Shown here: piece by piece, positions 51,190-61,832 of the stretch
How the letters are laid out: every line of letters begins with the position of its first letter
Numbering within the stretch: position 1 is the first letter of the stretch
DNA from: Saturnia japonica
Taxonomy: Eukaryota > Arthropoda > Insecta > Lepidoptera > Saturniidae
Length of the DNA: 64,000 nt
Assembly (NCBI GenBank): GCA_033032175.1
Contig: CM065311.1
Location: 8,177,190 to 8,241,189, forward strand
Direction: 5' to 3'
Notes under the pieces: generated by a model
Database searches by the model: none
What the model saw: the letters and a program-made list of their open reading frames with translations, nothing else
What the model was told of the DNA's origin: nothing
Made by a program: the position numbers and the translations under genes

Positions 51190-51855
51190 ACTAGCGGTGT
51201 GCCCGTGGCTTCGCACGCGTTTGTTACTACGCAGTAGTTTTACATCCCGTAATTTTATTTTTACTCATATTGTTTATAATTCATATGCCGTATCGATTGA
51301 GGAATGGCATGTATTTCTCGTGTAGAATGTTCATCAAAATTGGTTGATAATTTGTATTCTATTCTACGATTTGTAATGTATTATTAACGATTCTTATAAC
51401 CTCTCAATTATAGAATGACGTATGCGTCCCATCTACAAAATTCTATCAGAATGAGTTGATAATTGATGAAAATTTAATTATGTGAAATTCTTTTTTTACA
51501 ATTCCTAGAAGTAATATTGACAATTGTTATAACCTATCAATTATGTAATTACTTACCTATACTTCCCGGGGACAAAATTTCATCATAATCCGTTATGAAT
51601 TAAAAAACTTTAAAAGTTTGTAATTTTTTTTACAATTCTTAAATGTGTTATTGAAAATTTCTATTAGCCCATCATTCATGGAATGACTTGTACTTCCCGT
51701 GTACAAAATTTCATCAAAATCGGTCAAGAATGAAAGAAAATAGAATTTTTTTAGTGGCATATTCGTGATCTGTGTCGTTCATTTAGCATGCCTATCGGGA
51801 AATTTTGGAAATATATTAAATGTACTGACAGAACTGAAGATTTATTAATATAGGT
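51190..51855 (+). repeat. Interspersed repeat family E, copy 2
   Basis: Starts 'ACTAGCGGTGTGCCCGTGGC' and 'TTCGCACGCGTTTGTTAC', has four or so 'CAAAATTTCATCAAAATCG'-type blocks and ends 'GATTTATTAATATAG'. It is longer than copy 1 (21471-21897), apparently through extra internal blocks. Confidence 0.7.
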
Positions 51856-52878
51856 AGATGTAATTGTCTATATATATTTTATTTTCTAGTGATAATGTTA
51901 ACTAATTTATATATAGACAATTTAAGCATACAATATACATTTGTAATTGTACTAAACTACTAAAATTATCTACAATATAATAGGTATGTAAATTAGCATT
52001 TCTATTTTTAAAACGTTATTACGACAATTCCTTTTTCAGATACCACGATATAAGATTAAAAAACCTATTGATAACATTGTATAACGCACTAATATAATAT
52101 AATTAAAATATTAAATTTCAACAAATTCATCGCGTATCACTAAAATTAGTAGGTAGTTAGGTATGTTTCTATATTATTGCTTACTGACAACAATAAACAT
52201 CTACAGTTGTTATAAAAGAACAAGAGATAAAATAATACGTTGTTTACAATACATTGCTTTCAGTCTGGGTTCCGGTTCCTACAAACTAAAATACTTACTT
52301 ACCGAGTACATTGAAATATTCAAATTTGATTGTTAGATCAATCTGTAATATAATAATAAGGTATTTATGAACAACAAACTCCATGGGAAATGATGGGAAA
52401 TTAATTTTGATATAAATATATAGTTTTGTTGTTTTTACCATATTGTAGAATATAACAATATAGTTGTGTGGAAAATGGATCATTTGGAAAATTAATAGCA
52501 TGCATCAATGAAGCCACGTCACAGAAAGCAATTATTACCTCCTTCCTTTATCCTTAATATTATCTTAAAAGTTATTATTAATACGTACTATTGTTTTGAT
52601 ATTTTATAAATATTTTATATGATTTTCTTTTTTATATTTAACTACAGAAAAATTATATTAGTAGAGATGTAGGTAATTTGGCCGTCTACCGGTATTCACG
52701 ATATTACAGATTTTAACATTTTTCTAAATTTTATTTCCCTATTACGATAATTTCAATATTCGTGTAATTGTAGAATTTTCATTGTGAAAACAATTATTTT
52801 TTTTAGAAAATCTTTAGTTATTTATTATTTTGAATATTCGCGCATTAACCTAAAGTCGTACCTATTTATTACATTTCA
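51856..52878. other. AT-rich non-coding stretch
   Basis: No coding, RNA or repeat signal was recognised. Confidence 0.4.
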
Positions 52879-53415
52879 TAAAACTGAAGTGTGTGTTTGT
52901 AATGTCAACAGTTTTTTTCTATATGCATGAAAATGTGTACAATACCTATAACAAAAAACCCATTTTTTAAATTTTTATCTGTCTGGCTGTTTGTTCCGTT
53001 TAATCTCGGAAACGGTTGGACCAATTTTGACGGGACTTTCACTGGCAGATAGCTGATGTTAGATGGAGTAACTTAGTTACTTTTATTTTAGAAAATAATT
53101 AGGGTTCCGCGCAAATAAAAAAAATTTGGTCATGGTGAATCAATTCGATTATATTGCTTACGCTGAGTAAACCATAAGAGATATATAAAATTAAAGTACT
53201 ACATAATTAGTAAAAACAATAAATGTACAATGTATTAGACAATAAAAAGACCTACAAAAAAATCAACAAGAGTATAATTATGTCTAATTTCCAAGGAACG
53301 CCCACAATAACCATTTCTTCTTATAAATAACCGGGAGCGGGGAGCAAGTTTCGCGCACGTGCCCTATCGATGGCATTCTGTAATCCACGTGAGCGAACCT
53401 GCGATCACAGCTACT
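52879..53415 (-). repeat. Interspersed repeat family D, minus-strand copy 7
   Basis: Runs in reverse from 'GAAGTGTGTGTTTGTAATGT' through 'GACGGGACTTTCACTGGC' and 'TTACGCTGAGTAAACCATAA' to 'CCACGTGAGCGAACCTGCG'. Confidence 0.8.
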
Positions 53416-53696
53416 TATAAATATTTCATTATATTCGAGGCTAACGTGAATGCAATACAACTAAAAGTATAATATAATACTTACGCCTAAAGATGGATAG
53501 CACACTATTCTTAGAAAGAGGATTGGCGTTTAACTGCAGCTGCCGGAACACATGTTCTACCCGCATGCTACACTTTAATTATCTCCTATGTTTTCCTTCA
53601 GGTTTCTGCATTACACTAATAGTTGTAAGTCAATAGAAGGTTGCTCACATTCATTATTTTTGTATCACATTCGTTTTGTATTTACTCTATTTACAC

Positions 53697-53745
53697 AGGA
53701 ATGCCTTTCACACAACTCCCACAGAGTTGTGCGAAAGGCATTCCT
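53697..53745. repeat. Near-perfect 22 bp palindrome with 5-base loop
   Basis: The left arm AGGAATGCCTTTCACACAACTC (53697-53718, given here as AGGAATGCCTTTCACACAAC plus TC) and the right arm at 53724-53745 are reverse complements except for one position. The loop is CCACA. The loop is too short for a typical microRNA precursor. Confidence 0.85.
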
Positions 53746-53783
53746 ATATACTTGATATAAGTTAGCCTAGGTACACAAGCTGT

Positions 53784-54023
53784 CGCCCGATGTGCGAGGC
53801 GATGGCAGACAGGAGCGCCTTGTGCTACAGGTGCGGGGGGTCTGGCCATGCGGCAGCAGAGTGTGCAGCAACCAAACTGCACTGCGCTGTATGTGCCGCC
53901 GCTGGCGTATCAGCGGACCACTACATGGGGGGGGTGAGTTGTAAGCCTCCCTCAGCCAAGCGGAGACCCCCTGGGGCTCGCCCAGTTAGGCCTAGGTCGG
54001 AGGTAGTTGGTACGGCTCAGTAA
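53784..54023 (+). CDS. R1-clade ORF1 (Gag-like) C-terminal fragment
   Basis: 80 codons remain after 5' truncation of the element. Zinc knuckles are visible: CYRCGGSGHAAAEC (C-X2-C-X4-H-X4-C), followed by CAVCAAAGVSADHYMGGVSC. The tail is basic and Pro-rich. The protein would bind element RNA as Gag-like proteins do. Its stop TAA (54021-54023) overlaps the ATG of ORF2. Confidence 0.9.
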   Translation, partial: RPMCEAMADRSALCYRCGGSGHAAAECAATKLHCAVCAAAGVSADHYMGGVSCKPPSAKRRPPGARPVRPRSEVVGTAQ

Positions 54024-57000
54024 TGCAGCACAATCGTACCAGCTACCTCCAGTCGAATTTGAACCATTCCGCCACTGCACAAGACCTATTTGTGCAATCA
54101 GTGGCGGAGTGGAGCATCAATGTCGCGGTGGCTGCGGAGCCGTACTGTGTCCCTGCCCAACCTTGTTGGGTGGGGGACATTGACGGCTCCGTAGCTATTT
54201 ACTGTACGGGGTCCCCTCCCTCCGTTAAGGAGAGGGGAGCAGGGTTCGTGGCGGCCGCCTGGGGGGGCTATGGTGTGGTGGGAGTCTACTTCTCCCCCAA
54301 CCGGCCCTTGGGAGAGTTCGAGGTATTCCTCGACTCCCTGGGGCCAGTGGTTAGGCGGCTGTCACCGCTCCCCGTGGTTCTGCTTGGCGACCTGAACGCC
54401 AAGTCGCGGACATGGGGAGCAGTCGCCACGAACCCCCGAGGGTCAGTGGTGGAGGAGTGGGCAGTCCAGGCTGGGCTGTCCCTCCTCAACCGGGGGGCCG
54501 TGCACACGTGCGTGCGACAGAACGGAGGGTCCGTGGTGGATGTTTCTTTCGCCACGCCGTCTGTCGCACGCCGTGTGCAGGATTGGAGGGTGTTGGAGGA
54601 GGTGGAGACCCTCTCTGATCACCGGTATATCCGGTTTGAGGTCTCCACCTCCTCAAGGGAGCTGGCGCGCAGTGCTCGGGGTGGGTCGTTTTTCCTCCGT
54701 TGGGTGGTTAGCCGCCTCAACCGGCAGCTTGCGGAAGAGGCGGCAATCGTCCAGAGCTGGCGCGCGCCGGCTCCTAGTGATGAAGAGATCGACGCGACCG
54801 CGGACCGTTTTCGTAGGGCCCTTACGGCGGTCTGCGACGCGTCGATGCCGCGGGGCAAAAACCGCCCGCAAAGTAGGCGGGCGGTGTATTGGTGGACCCC
54901 GGAGATTGCCGATCTCTGGGTGGCCTGCTCCGCGGCGCGGCGGCAGCTTCAGCGCTGCCGCCGGCGGCAAACCCGTATAGCGGGAGAGGAGGCCCGGCTG
55001 CTTGGCCACTACAGGGAAGCCAGGAAGTCCCTGCAGGTGGCCATCAGCCGGGCAAAGGATGAGCAGTGGGAGGAGCTCCTCAGGACTCTGGACAGGGACC
55101 CGTGGGGGCGCCCGTACCGGGTAGCCCGGAAGAAGTTCAGGGGGCAGGCGCCCCCATTAACGGAGTCCCTGGACTCAGAGGTCCTGGGGAGGGTCGTGGC
55201 CACGTTGCTGCCCGACCCTCCGGAGCTCCTCCCGCCCCCCATGCTATATGGGAGTGTTGCGGAGGAGCTGTTGCCACCCCCCCCCCGTCACTGAGGAGGA
55301 GATGGGGTCGGTGGTGGAGCGCCTCCGCAACAAGCGGAGGGCGCCAGGCCCGGATGGAGTTCCGGGCCGGGTGTTGTGTGTGGCGTTGGACCACATGGGG
55401 GGACAGCTTCGGGAGCTTTTCAACCGCTGTTTGTCGGCTGGAAGGTTCCCGAAGCTCTGGAAGATGGGGCGACTCTGCCTTCTGGCGAAGGAGGGTCGCC
55501 CCCCAGACTGCCCGTCCTCGTACCGGCCCCTCGTGCTGCTGGACGACACGGGGAAGATGCTGGAGCGCATCCTGGCGTCTCGTGTCGTCCGGCACATGGA
55601 GGAAGTTGGGCCGGTACTTTCGGACCGGCAGTTCGGTTTCCGGAGAGGGCGTTCAACGCTGGACGCCCTCTCCACCCTGAAGGAGTGGTCCGTGGAGGCG
55701 GCCGAGGGGGGAGGTAGGTTGTTGGCGGTGTCAATCGACATCGCCAACGCCTTCAACAGTCTGCCGCACGGTGTTATACGGGAGGCGCTCCGGTTTTTCG
55801 GAGTGCCCTCGTACCTGCGGCGGCTGTTGGGGGACTACCTCCAGGGCAGGGAGGTCGCCTTCGTGGACGGCGGAGGTAGTGTGGTCCGGCGCCACATTGG
55901 GTGCGGTGTTCCACAGGGGTCGGTGTTGGGGCCGCTCCTGTGGAACATGGGCTACGACTGGGTGCTCCGCGTAGCGCTCCCTTCGGGGTTGCGAGTGCTA
56001 TGCTACGCGGACGACACCCTAGTCGTGGCCCGGGGGGGAAGATTTGAGGAGGTGGCGCGCCTGGCCACAGAGGGCGTTGCACTTGTGGTCGGGCGCATAA
56101 AGGCGTTGGGTCTCAGGGTGGCGGCCGAGAAGACCGAGGCCATTCTATTTCATGGGCCTCGGTGTGGGCCGCCTCCTGGGGCTCACATATATGTAGAGAA
56201 TGTTAGGGTCCGGGTTGGGGCCCAGATAAAATATCTGGGCCTCACCCTGGACGGGCGATGGCGGTTCGAGTCCCACTTCAAGGGACTCGAACCGCGGATA
56301 GTGGGGGCGGCGGCAGCTCTCGGACGGCTTCTTCCGAACTCGGGAGGGCCGGGCGCGAGCTGCCGCCGTCTGTTTGCGGGGGTGGTGAGGAGCATGGCCG
56401 TCTACGGGGCACCGATCTGGGTAGATGCTCTCAGCGCCACGAACAGACGCGTGCTGCGTTCTACGCAGCGTATCGTGGCGCTGAGAGCCATTCGCGGATA
56501 CCGATCGGTGTCCGCGGGGGCGGCCTGCGTCCTTGCCGGCTCCCCGCCGTGGGAGTTGGAGGCGGAGGTGCTCGCCGCCGTGTACAGGTTCACGGCGGCG
56601 GGGAGAGAGTTAGGGGAGCCTCCAGCTCCCACAGAGGTAGACCGGGTCCGGAGGGAGGCCCGGGAGGATGTTTTTAAGAGGTGGGAGGAGGACCTGGCGG
56701 ACGCGCGCTATGGACATTATACCATAGATGCTGTCCGCCCGGTCCTCCGGGAATGGAGCAACAGGGAGCGTGGCTCCCTGAACTTTAGACTTGTGCAGGT
56801 GCTATCCGGACATGGTTGCTTCGGATGGTACCTGCACAAGGTTGCAAGGAGGGAGTCAAACACTACGTGCCACGAGTGCGGGGCTGTAGAAGACACGGCG
56901 CAGCACACTCTGTCTGAGTGTGCTGCGTGGGTGGAGCAGCGCCGCACTCTGGCCGTGGCTGTTGGGGGAGATCTCTCGCTGCCGAGTGTGGTAAAAGCCA

Positions 57001-57173
57001 TGCTCGGCAGCGAGCAAGCATGGACGGCGATGGCCTCCTTCTGCGAGGACGTCATCTCGCAGAAGGAGGCTGCGGAGAGGGTTCGCGAGAGGGATCCCCT
57101 GAGCGGCCCTCTCCGCCAAAGAAGAACGGGTGGTAGGAGGAGGCGGTTTATCCGTCAACTCCCGCCACCCTAG
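54023..57173 (+). pseudogene. R1-clade ORF2 (endonuclease + reverse transcriptase), one frameshift
   Basis: Starts at ATG 54023 within TAATG. Endonuclease motifs are VVLLGDLNAKS and LSDHRYIRFEV. The frame is lost at a run of ten C (55277-55286), where nine would keep it open, and resumes as VTEEEMGSVVERLRN. Reverse transcriptase motifs follow: APGPDGVPG, SVSIDIANAFNS-type text, GVPQGSVLGPLLW and the catalytic CYADDTLVV. The C-terminus has CHECGAVEDTAQHTLSEC (CCHC type), then the stop at 57171-57173. About 1050 residues would be encoded without the break. The extra C may be a real mutation or a sequencing error. Confidence 0.92.
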
Positions 57174-57483
57174 CCGAACCAGAGGAGACGGGACGGGGGG
57201 GGCCCGTCTCCTCATTGCACTGGTTCGGCAGGAGGAGGAGACGGCTATCGGGTGTACATAGCTGTCTCCTAATTAGGCCGGGGCCCGGTTAGCCGGGCCG
57301 GCCCCCGGGGCGGCGCGGCAGAATGCCAGCGCAGTACCCGCGTCGCCCCATTATGGGGCGGCTGTACACCGCGGAGTTTTTTAGTGAGTAGGACTCTCAC
57401 ATAACCACTCGACCCCCCAATTCGAGTGTGTACCCATGACGGGTTTTCCACTCCGCGTTAACAAAAAAAAAAAAAAAAAAAAA
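57174..57483 (+). other. R1-clade element 3' UTR and poly(A)
   Basis: GC-rich non-coding tail with runs such as GGGCCCGTCTCCTC and CCCCGGGGCGGCGCGG, ending 'ACTCCGCGTTAAC' and 21 A. Reverse transcription of the element starts from this end. Confidence 0.85.
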
Positions 57484-57660
57484 GGTACACAAGCTGAGTG
57501 TGAATACAGAATATTGCATTAAATATGATTGTGTACTTTAAAATAATATCCAATAGCCTTTCTGCGATAAAATTATTCGCCGGTGAACATTCAGGGAATA
57601 AATCAAGTTACTGACGTCAACAGTGCGTCGGTTGCCGATACTTAAATATTTGTATACTTA

Positions 57661-58240
57661 CATATTCAAATAGAATTTATGTAGGTATAAATGCTACAAA
57701 ATCTTAATTTTTCACGTTGTTTAAATCGAGTTTTTGTTAGGAGCCATGCCGTGCAATGCGCGGCAGCGTCCACTTTACTGCGTAGGTACACTAGGTACGT
57801 TAAACAATGTACAATATACATACACGTGTATATGTTGCGTTTACCCTATTTATATAATTATATACATATACAAATAGAATTTATGTACTTAGGTATAAAT
57901 GCTACAAAATCTTAATTTTTCACGTTGTTTAAATCGAGTTTTTGTTAGGAGCCATGCCGTGCAATGCGCGGCAGCGTCCACTTTACTGCGTAGGTACACT
58001 AGGTACGTTAAACAATGTACAATATACATACACGTGTATATGTTGCGTTTACCCTATTTATATAATTATATACATATACAAATAGAATTTATGTACTTAG
58101 GTATAAATGCTACAAAATCTTAAATTTTCACGTTGTTTTAGTTCGAGTTTTTGTAGAGAGCTACTAAGTACTGCGTACGTTAAAAATTGTTCAATATACT
58201 TAAATACACGTATGTATTATATATGTGGTGGGTTTACCTG
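57661..58240. repeat. Tandem array, 204-208 bp unit, about 2.8 copies
   Basis: Units start at 57661, 57865 and 58073 with CATAT(A/T)CAAATAGAATTT. Units 1 and 2 differ by a few bases near the start only. Unit 3 is diverged and shortened, lacking the 'CATGCCGTGCAATGCGCGGC' block. Identical 74-codon frames in units 1 and 2 are a by-product of the duplication. Confidence 0.92.
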
Positions 58241-59484
58241 GTTTAATAGACAAGGTTAATCAATATCTTGTTACTGGCTCAATAATGTCAGTTTCTTTTA
58301 CCTTCATTCGTTTCTTTATGTTTTTACACGCTTTTATTTAACTTGCTTCGTTATGTATGTATAAGTACGTAATAGGCATGAGGCGTATGTACTGGTCCAG
58401 CTTTTAATACCCGGTACGAGTTTACCAGTACGCAAACCGGGTGCGGTCCGAAATACCCGATACATACCCGGTACGCATCTTGCTTGCCGAAGCTACACGA
58501 TTATAGTAATGAAGGTTACATACTGGCACAGTTCGAAATACTTATGATACCCTGCATCTTAAAGACAGGGTATTGATATTTGCACGTATGTTTCATGAGT
58601 CCGAATAGTCCGAAGTGAGTCGCATGGCCTAGATTAGAAACCATTTTATTTATTGAGACAAATTTGATACAGATACGTTTAATTCAAGGAACATAATTAC
58701 GTATAAATTATTTTGTCGTACAGTTTTTGCATGGTAAAGTGTTCTTTATGATTATAAGAATAGAAAACATTCTGGAATGTTCGCATATATTTTAATGTTT
58801 ACGGTGTTTTGTGTGCTTCGACATGTTTTGATTATTTATGTCAGGTTTGATTTTGAAGTGATTACGTTTTCAACTGACCTTCATTGTTTGGCGTGTTTAC
58901 CTTAGTTGACAGGGTTAAGCATGGTAAAGTAGGAAGAAAACATTTCACTACAATCACTTATCTCAACAGACAAGATACATTGTATTAAATCAAAATCTAA
59001 TTTCAATACATTGTATAGGCATGCATAAAGCATAAATGAAAAGTACCTGGTACCAAATTACCATATTATTGATATATGCAGGTATGTCTCACGCCTAGTA
59101 TGTAACATCAAAATTCAAAATTTGCGAAGCATTTTTCAACTATTTCCTAATTCCGATTGAGATGATATTTGGCATATAAGAGTATATATGTTGCGTAGAG
59201 ACGATAAAAACTGGGATTTGATCAAATAATATCTAAGTTAGTAAGTTTTATTTAGAAAATAAAAGCTTGTTTTTTAACCGATTTCATAAAAAGGAGGAGG
59301 TTCTCAATTCGAATGAATTTTTTAAATGAAAGTGCAGCCATAACACCTTTGTTTACGAACCGATTTGGATGATTATTTTTTTTTGGAAAGGGGATACCTC
59401 AAGGGTGGTCCCATTTTAATTTCATTCGCATCGGACATTAGACTACGAAAATACACCAGGGAACTCCTCAAAATCATTGAAGTT
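58241..59484. other. Non-coding stretch with repeat-like pieces
   Basis: A block at about 58380-58510 has repeated 'ACCCGGTACG' words. A block at about 59275-59480 ('AAAAAGGAGGAGGTTCTCAA') resembles a widespread insect repeat end that runs directly into the family D repeat at 59485. No gene is seen. Confidence 0.4.
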
Positions 59485-59812
59485 GGTCTTCTCGCGTGGA
59501 CTACATAACGTAAATATTGTGGTGACCCCGCTTCCACCTACGGAGGTCGCACACCCCGCGCGCCGGTTATTTTACTAAAATAAATGTAGCCAAGTTACTT
59601 CTTATAACATCAACTATCTACCAGTGAAAGTCCCGTCAAAATCGGTCGAACCGTTTCGGAGATTGACCAAAAAAAATAGACAGACAGACAGACAAAAATT
59701 TAAAAATGAGTTTTTGTTATGGGTGTCGTTTATACCTACTTTCATATGCATTTAGTAAAAATCTATTATTTTGATATTATAAACAGACACTTCAATTTTA
59801 TTAATTGTATAG
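59485..59812 (+). repeat. Interspersed repeat family D, copy 8 (internally shortened)
   Basis: The head remnant 'TCTCGCGTGGACTACATAAC', then 'GTGAAAGTCCCGTCAAAATC', GACA repeats, and the end 'TTTTATTAATTGTATAG'. The 'TGGTTTACTCAGC' block is missing. Confidence 0.75.
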
Positions 59813-61506
59813 ATTGTCTTGTTAGAAGGTTTTTATATAAAATTTTATTTATATGTATATTTAACCAAGAATATGCTAAGCTGCCTTAAACATTGATTCT
59901 TGTTTGTACTTATTAACTTATCAGCAGTGAATCTTTGTAAGATTATTGCTTGCACTGTTATCAGTATGAGATGAAGGTCTTACTCCAGAAGTGGAATGGC
60001 AAAAATACTAATACTTTTGTTTTTCTTTTATTAGCTGAGCGTAAGTGAGCAGCTTACCTTAGTAGTTGTTAAGATAGATTTTCCAATATAAATTAGGACC
60101 TACTATATTTTGTGATGAAATAGTTTCTTCACACAGAATTCCAACACAGTCATATCTGATTAAACAGACCCTCCGTTGGATCAGCTCAACACCTTTATAA
60201 GTAGTGATAATTATATAGTACTAATATTACGAATTTTCGCGGTTTTTGTTTGTTTGAACGCACTAATCTCTGGAAGTACCAGGCCTATTTGAAAAAATCT
60301 TATTGCATTTTATAGCCTATTTATTGAGAAAAGTTATGAGGCCATTTAACTTCAACTACGACTCTAAGGAGCGGAGAAGTAACCAAGAATGTCAACTAAT
60401 CTGGAAAGTGATAACAACTATGATAAACTACACGGACCGTGATTCCGCTGCGGAGCGGTATTAAGTAGGTCAAATAAATTTAACACGGATGAAACCGTGA
60501 GGCATCGATAGTAACGCTAGTGTACATAGAAAACTAATAAGTTACTACTTAACTAGTCCTCTTGTTTATTTGTCCTCTTGTGACTCATATATTGAAATTC
60601 TACCAGTTTATTATGACTTTCGAGTTACACATTGGAACATTTAAATATAAGTTAAATTATTAGAATTTTCACAAGTAGGTACATTGTAATGGGCGTACAC
60701 TCGTGATGCAATCATATGTGACAAGCATGCACAATTTATTACCTACGTACGACGTTCTACCCCATTAAAATGTACATAAATATTAAAATACCATTTTCCC
60801 TTCTACGAAAACCTGTGGTTAGTTAGTATTAATTTAATAGTTAGGTAAAATATCTTATTTATTTATTAAAGAAGCGCCAACAGCACGCATATTATACTTG
60901 ACCCATTTATACAATTAATTCTAAGTTTTATACAGATTCGCGAACCTATTATAGGCGCCCACTACATTGACAAAATACAAAATCGCAAATGTAGTTAAAA
61001 ATAATAATTCAATTACGTACAACTAAGTTATAAAGTTTACATGGAGAAGGAGTGCAGAAAGCTAAAAGTTATCTATAATATCTGTTACTAACATATTGAA
61101 TAAAATAAATTAATACTGCGAATCCTAAACCGACCAGTGCTATTGAACTTAGACCCCCCAAAATATTGTTATTGATACTCAACGAAAAGTGACAGCAAGT
61201 GATGTAGACAATACTCATTGTTTAGGTTCATGAATACTGGAAATATCAAACAGAAAATAGTCTATGATCAAGAAGTCGCTGGTCGAATTTCGAGCTTAGG
61301 GCGATCGCTAGTTTAAATTAATACAAACATAAATAACAGAAAAAAATGTAATTAACACTGTAACATTAAAATATGCATGGATAGAACCACTATATTTCAA
61401 TTAATAATGGAAAAAATAGAGAGACCAGTGATTCTAATTAGCGATTAGTGTAAATTAAACTGTCTGAAGTGAAAAAAGTTTTCAACTTCGTAATAATGCT
61501 TCAATC
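59813..61506. other. AT-rich stretch with one repeat-like block
   Basis: At 60225-60480 a block with 'TTTGTTTGTTTGAACGCACT' and 'GGAGCGGAGAAGTAACCAAG' resembles a common insect repeat end. At 61140-61210 a block matches 42950-43020 in reverse. The rest is AT-rich and non-coding. Confidence 0.4.
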
Positions 61507-61832
61507 TTTTTGAAGCAATGATGGGTCAGTGGTAGCGTATACGGACTTGGAGTCGATCGGCGGGAGTTCGAATACCTACAATTAGCCTGAGCTTTCGGTA
61601 AAGGAAAACGTTGTTATGAAACCGCAGCATGGTGGTAGAGTAGGTAGCAATTTTCTAATGCCCGCCTTGCCAGCTACCAAACTCTAGGTGAAAATCTGTC
61701 ACCTTCACTTCAACAATCAATTAATCAGCACCTGCACTTGAGAGCTATTCCCCTCAATAGGCTTAGCGTGTCATCCATCATCGGCCACTATATAGTACAT
61801 CAGGTGAGATGGTGGCCAATGCTATAGATTTT
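61507..61832 (+). repeat. SINE family A, near full-length copy
   Basis: The head 'GAAGCAATGATGGGTCAGTG' carries box A, and 'GGGAGTTCGAATACC' carries box B. The CATGGTGG block, 'CACCTGCACTTGAGAGC' and 'ATCAGGTGAGATGGTGGCC' follow. Confidence 0.8.

Larger units (their letters stand above)
53783..57483 (+). mobile_element. R1-clade non-LTR retrotransposon, 5'-truncated
   Basis: The 3.7 kb GC-rich element is flanked by a perfect 13 bp target duplication GGTACACAAGCTG (53770-53782 and 57484-57496) and ends in a 21-base A-run (57463-57483). It keeps the end of ORF1, all of ORF2 and a 3' UTR of about 290 bases. ORF2 has an APE-type endonuclease, a reverse transcriptase with YADD and a C-terminal zinc motif. 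Domain order, GC-rich codons and the TAATG junction fit the R1 clade (R1/SART/TRAS group). The target is not telomeric TTAGG or 28S rDNA. The lack of decay points to a recent insertion. Confidence 0.92.

Noticed and set aside
54286..57215. Many open frames on both strands across the R1-clade element
   Set aside because: GC-rich sequence has few stop codons; only the ORF1/ORF2 frames show endonuclease, RT and zinc motifs.
57463..57500. Telomere-specific TRAS/SART insertion
   Set aside because: The target duplication GGTACACAAGCTG and flanks contain no TTAGG repeats.
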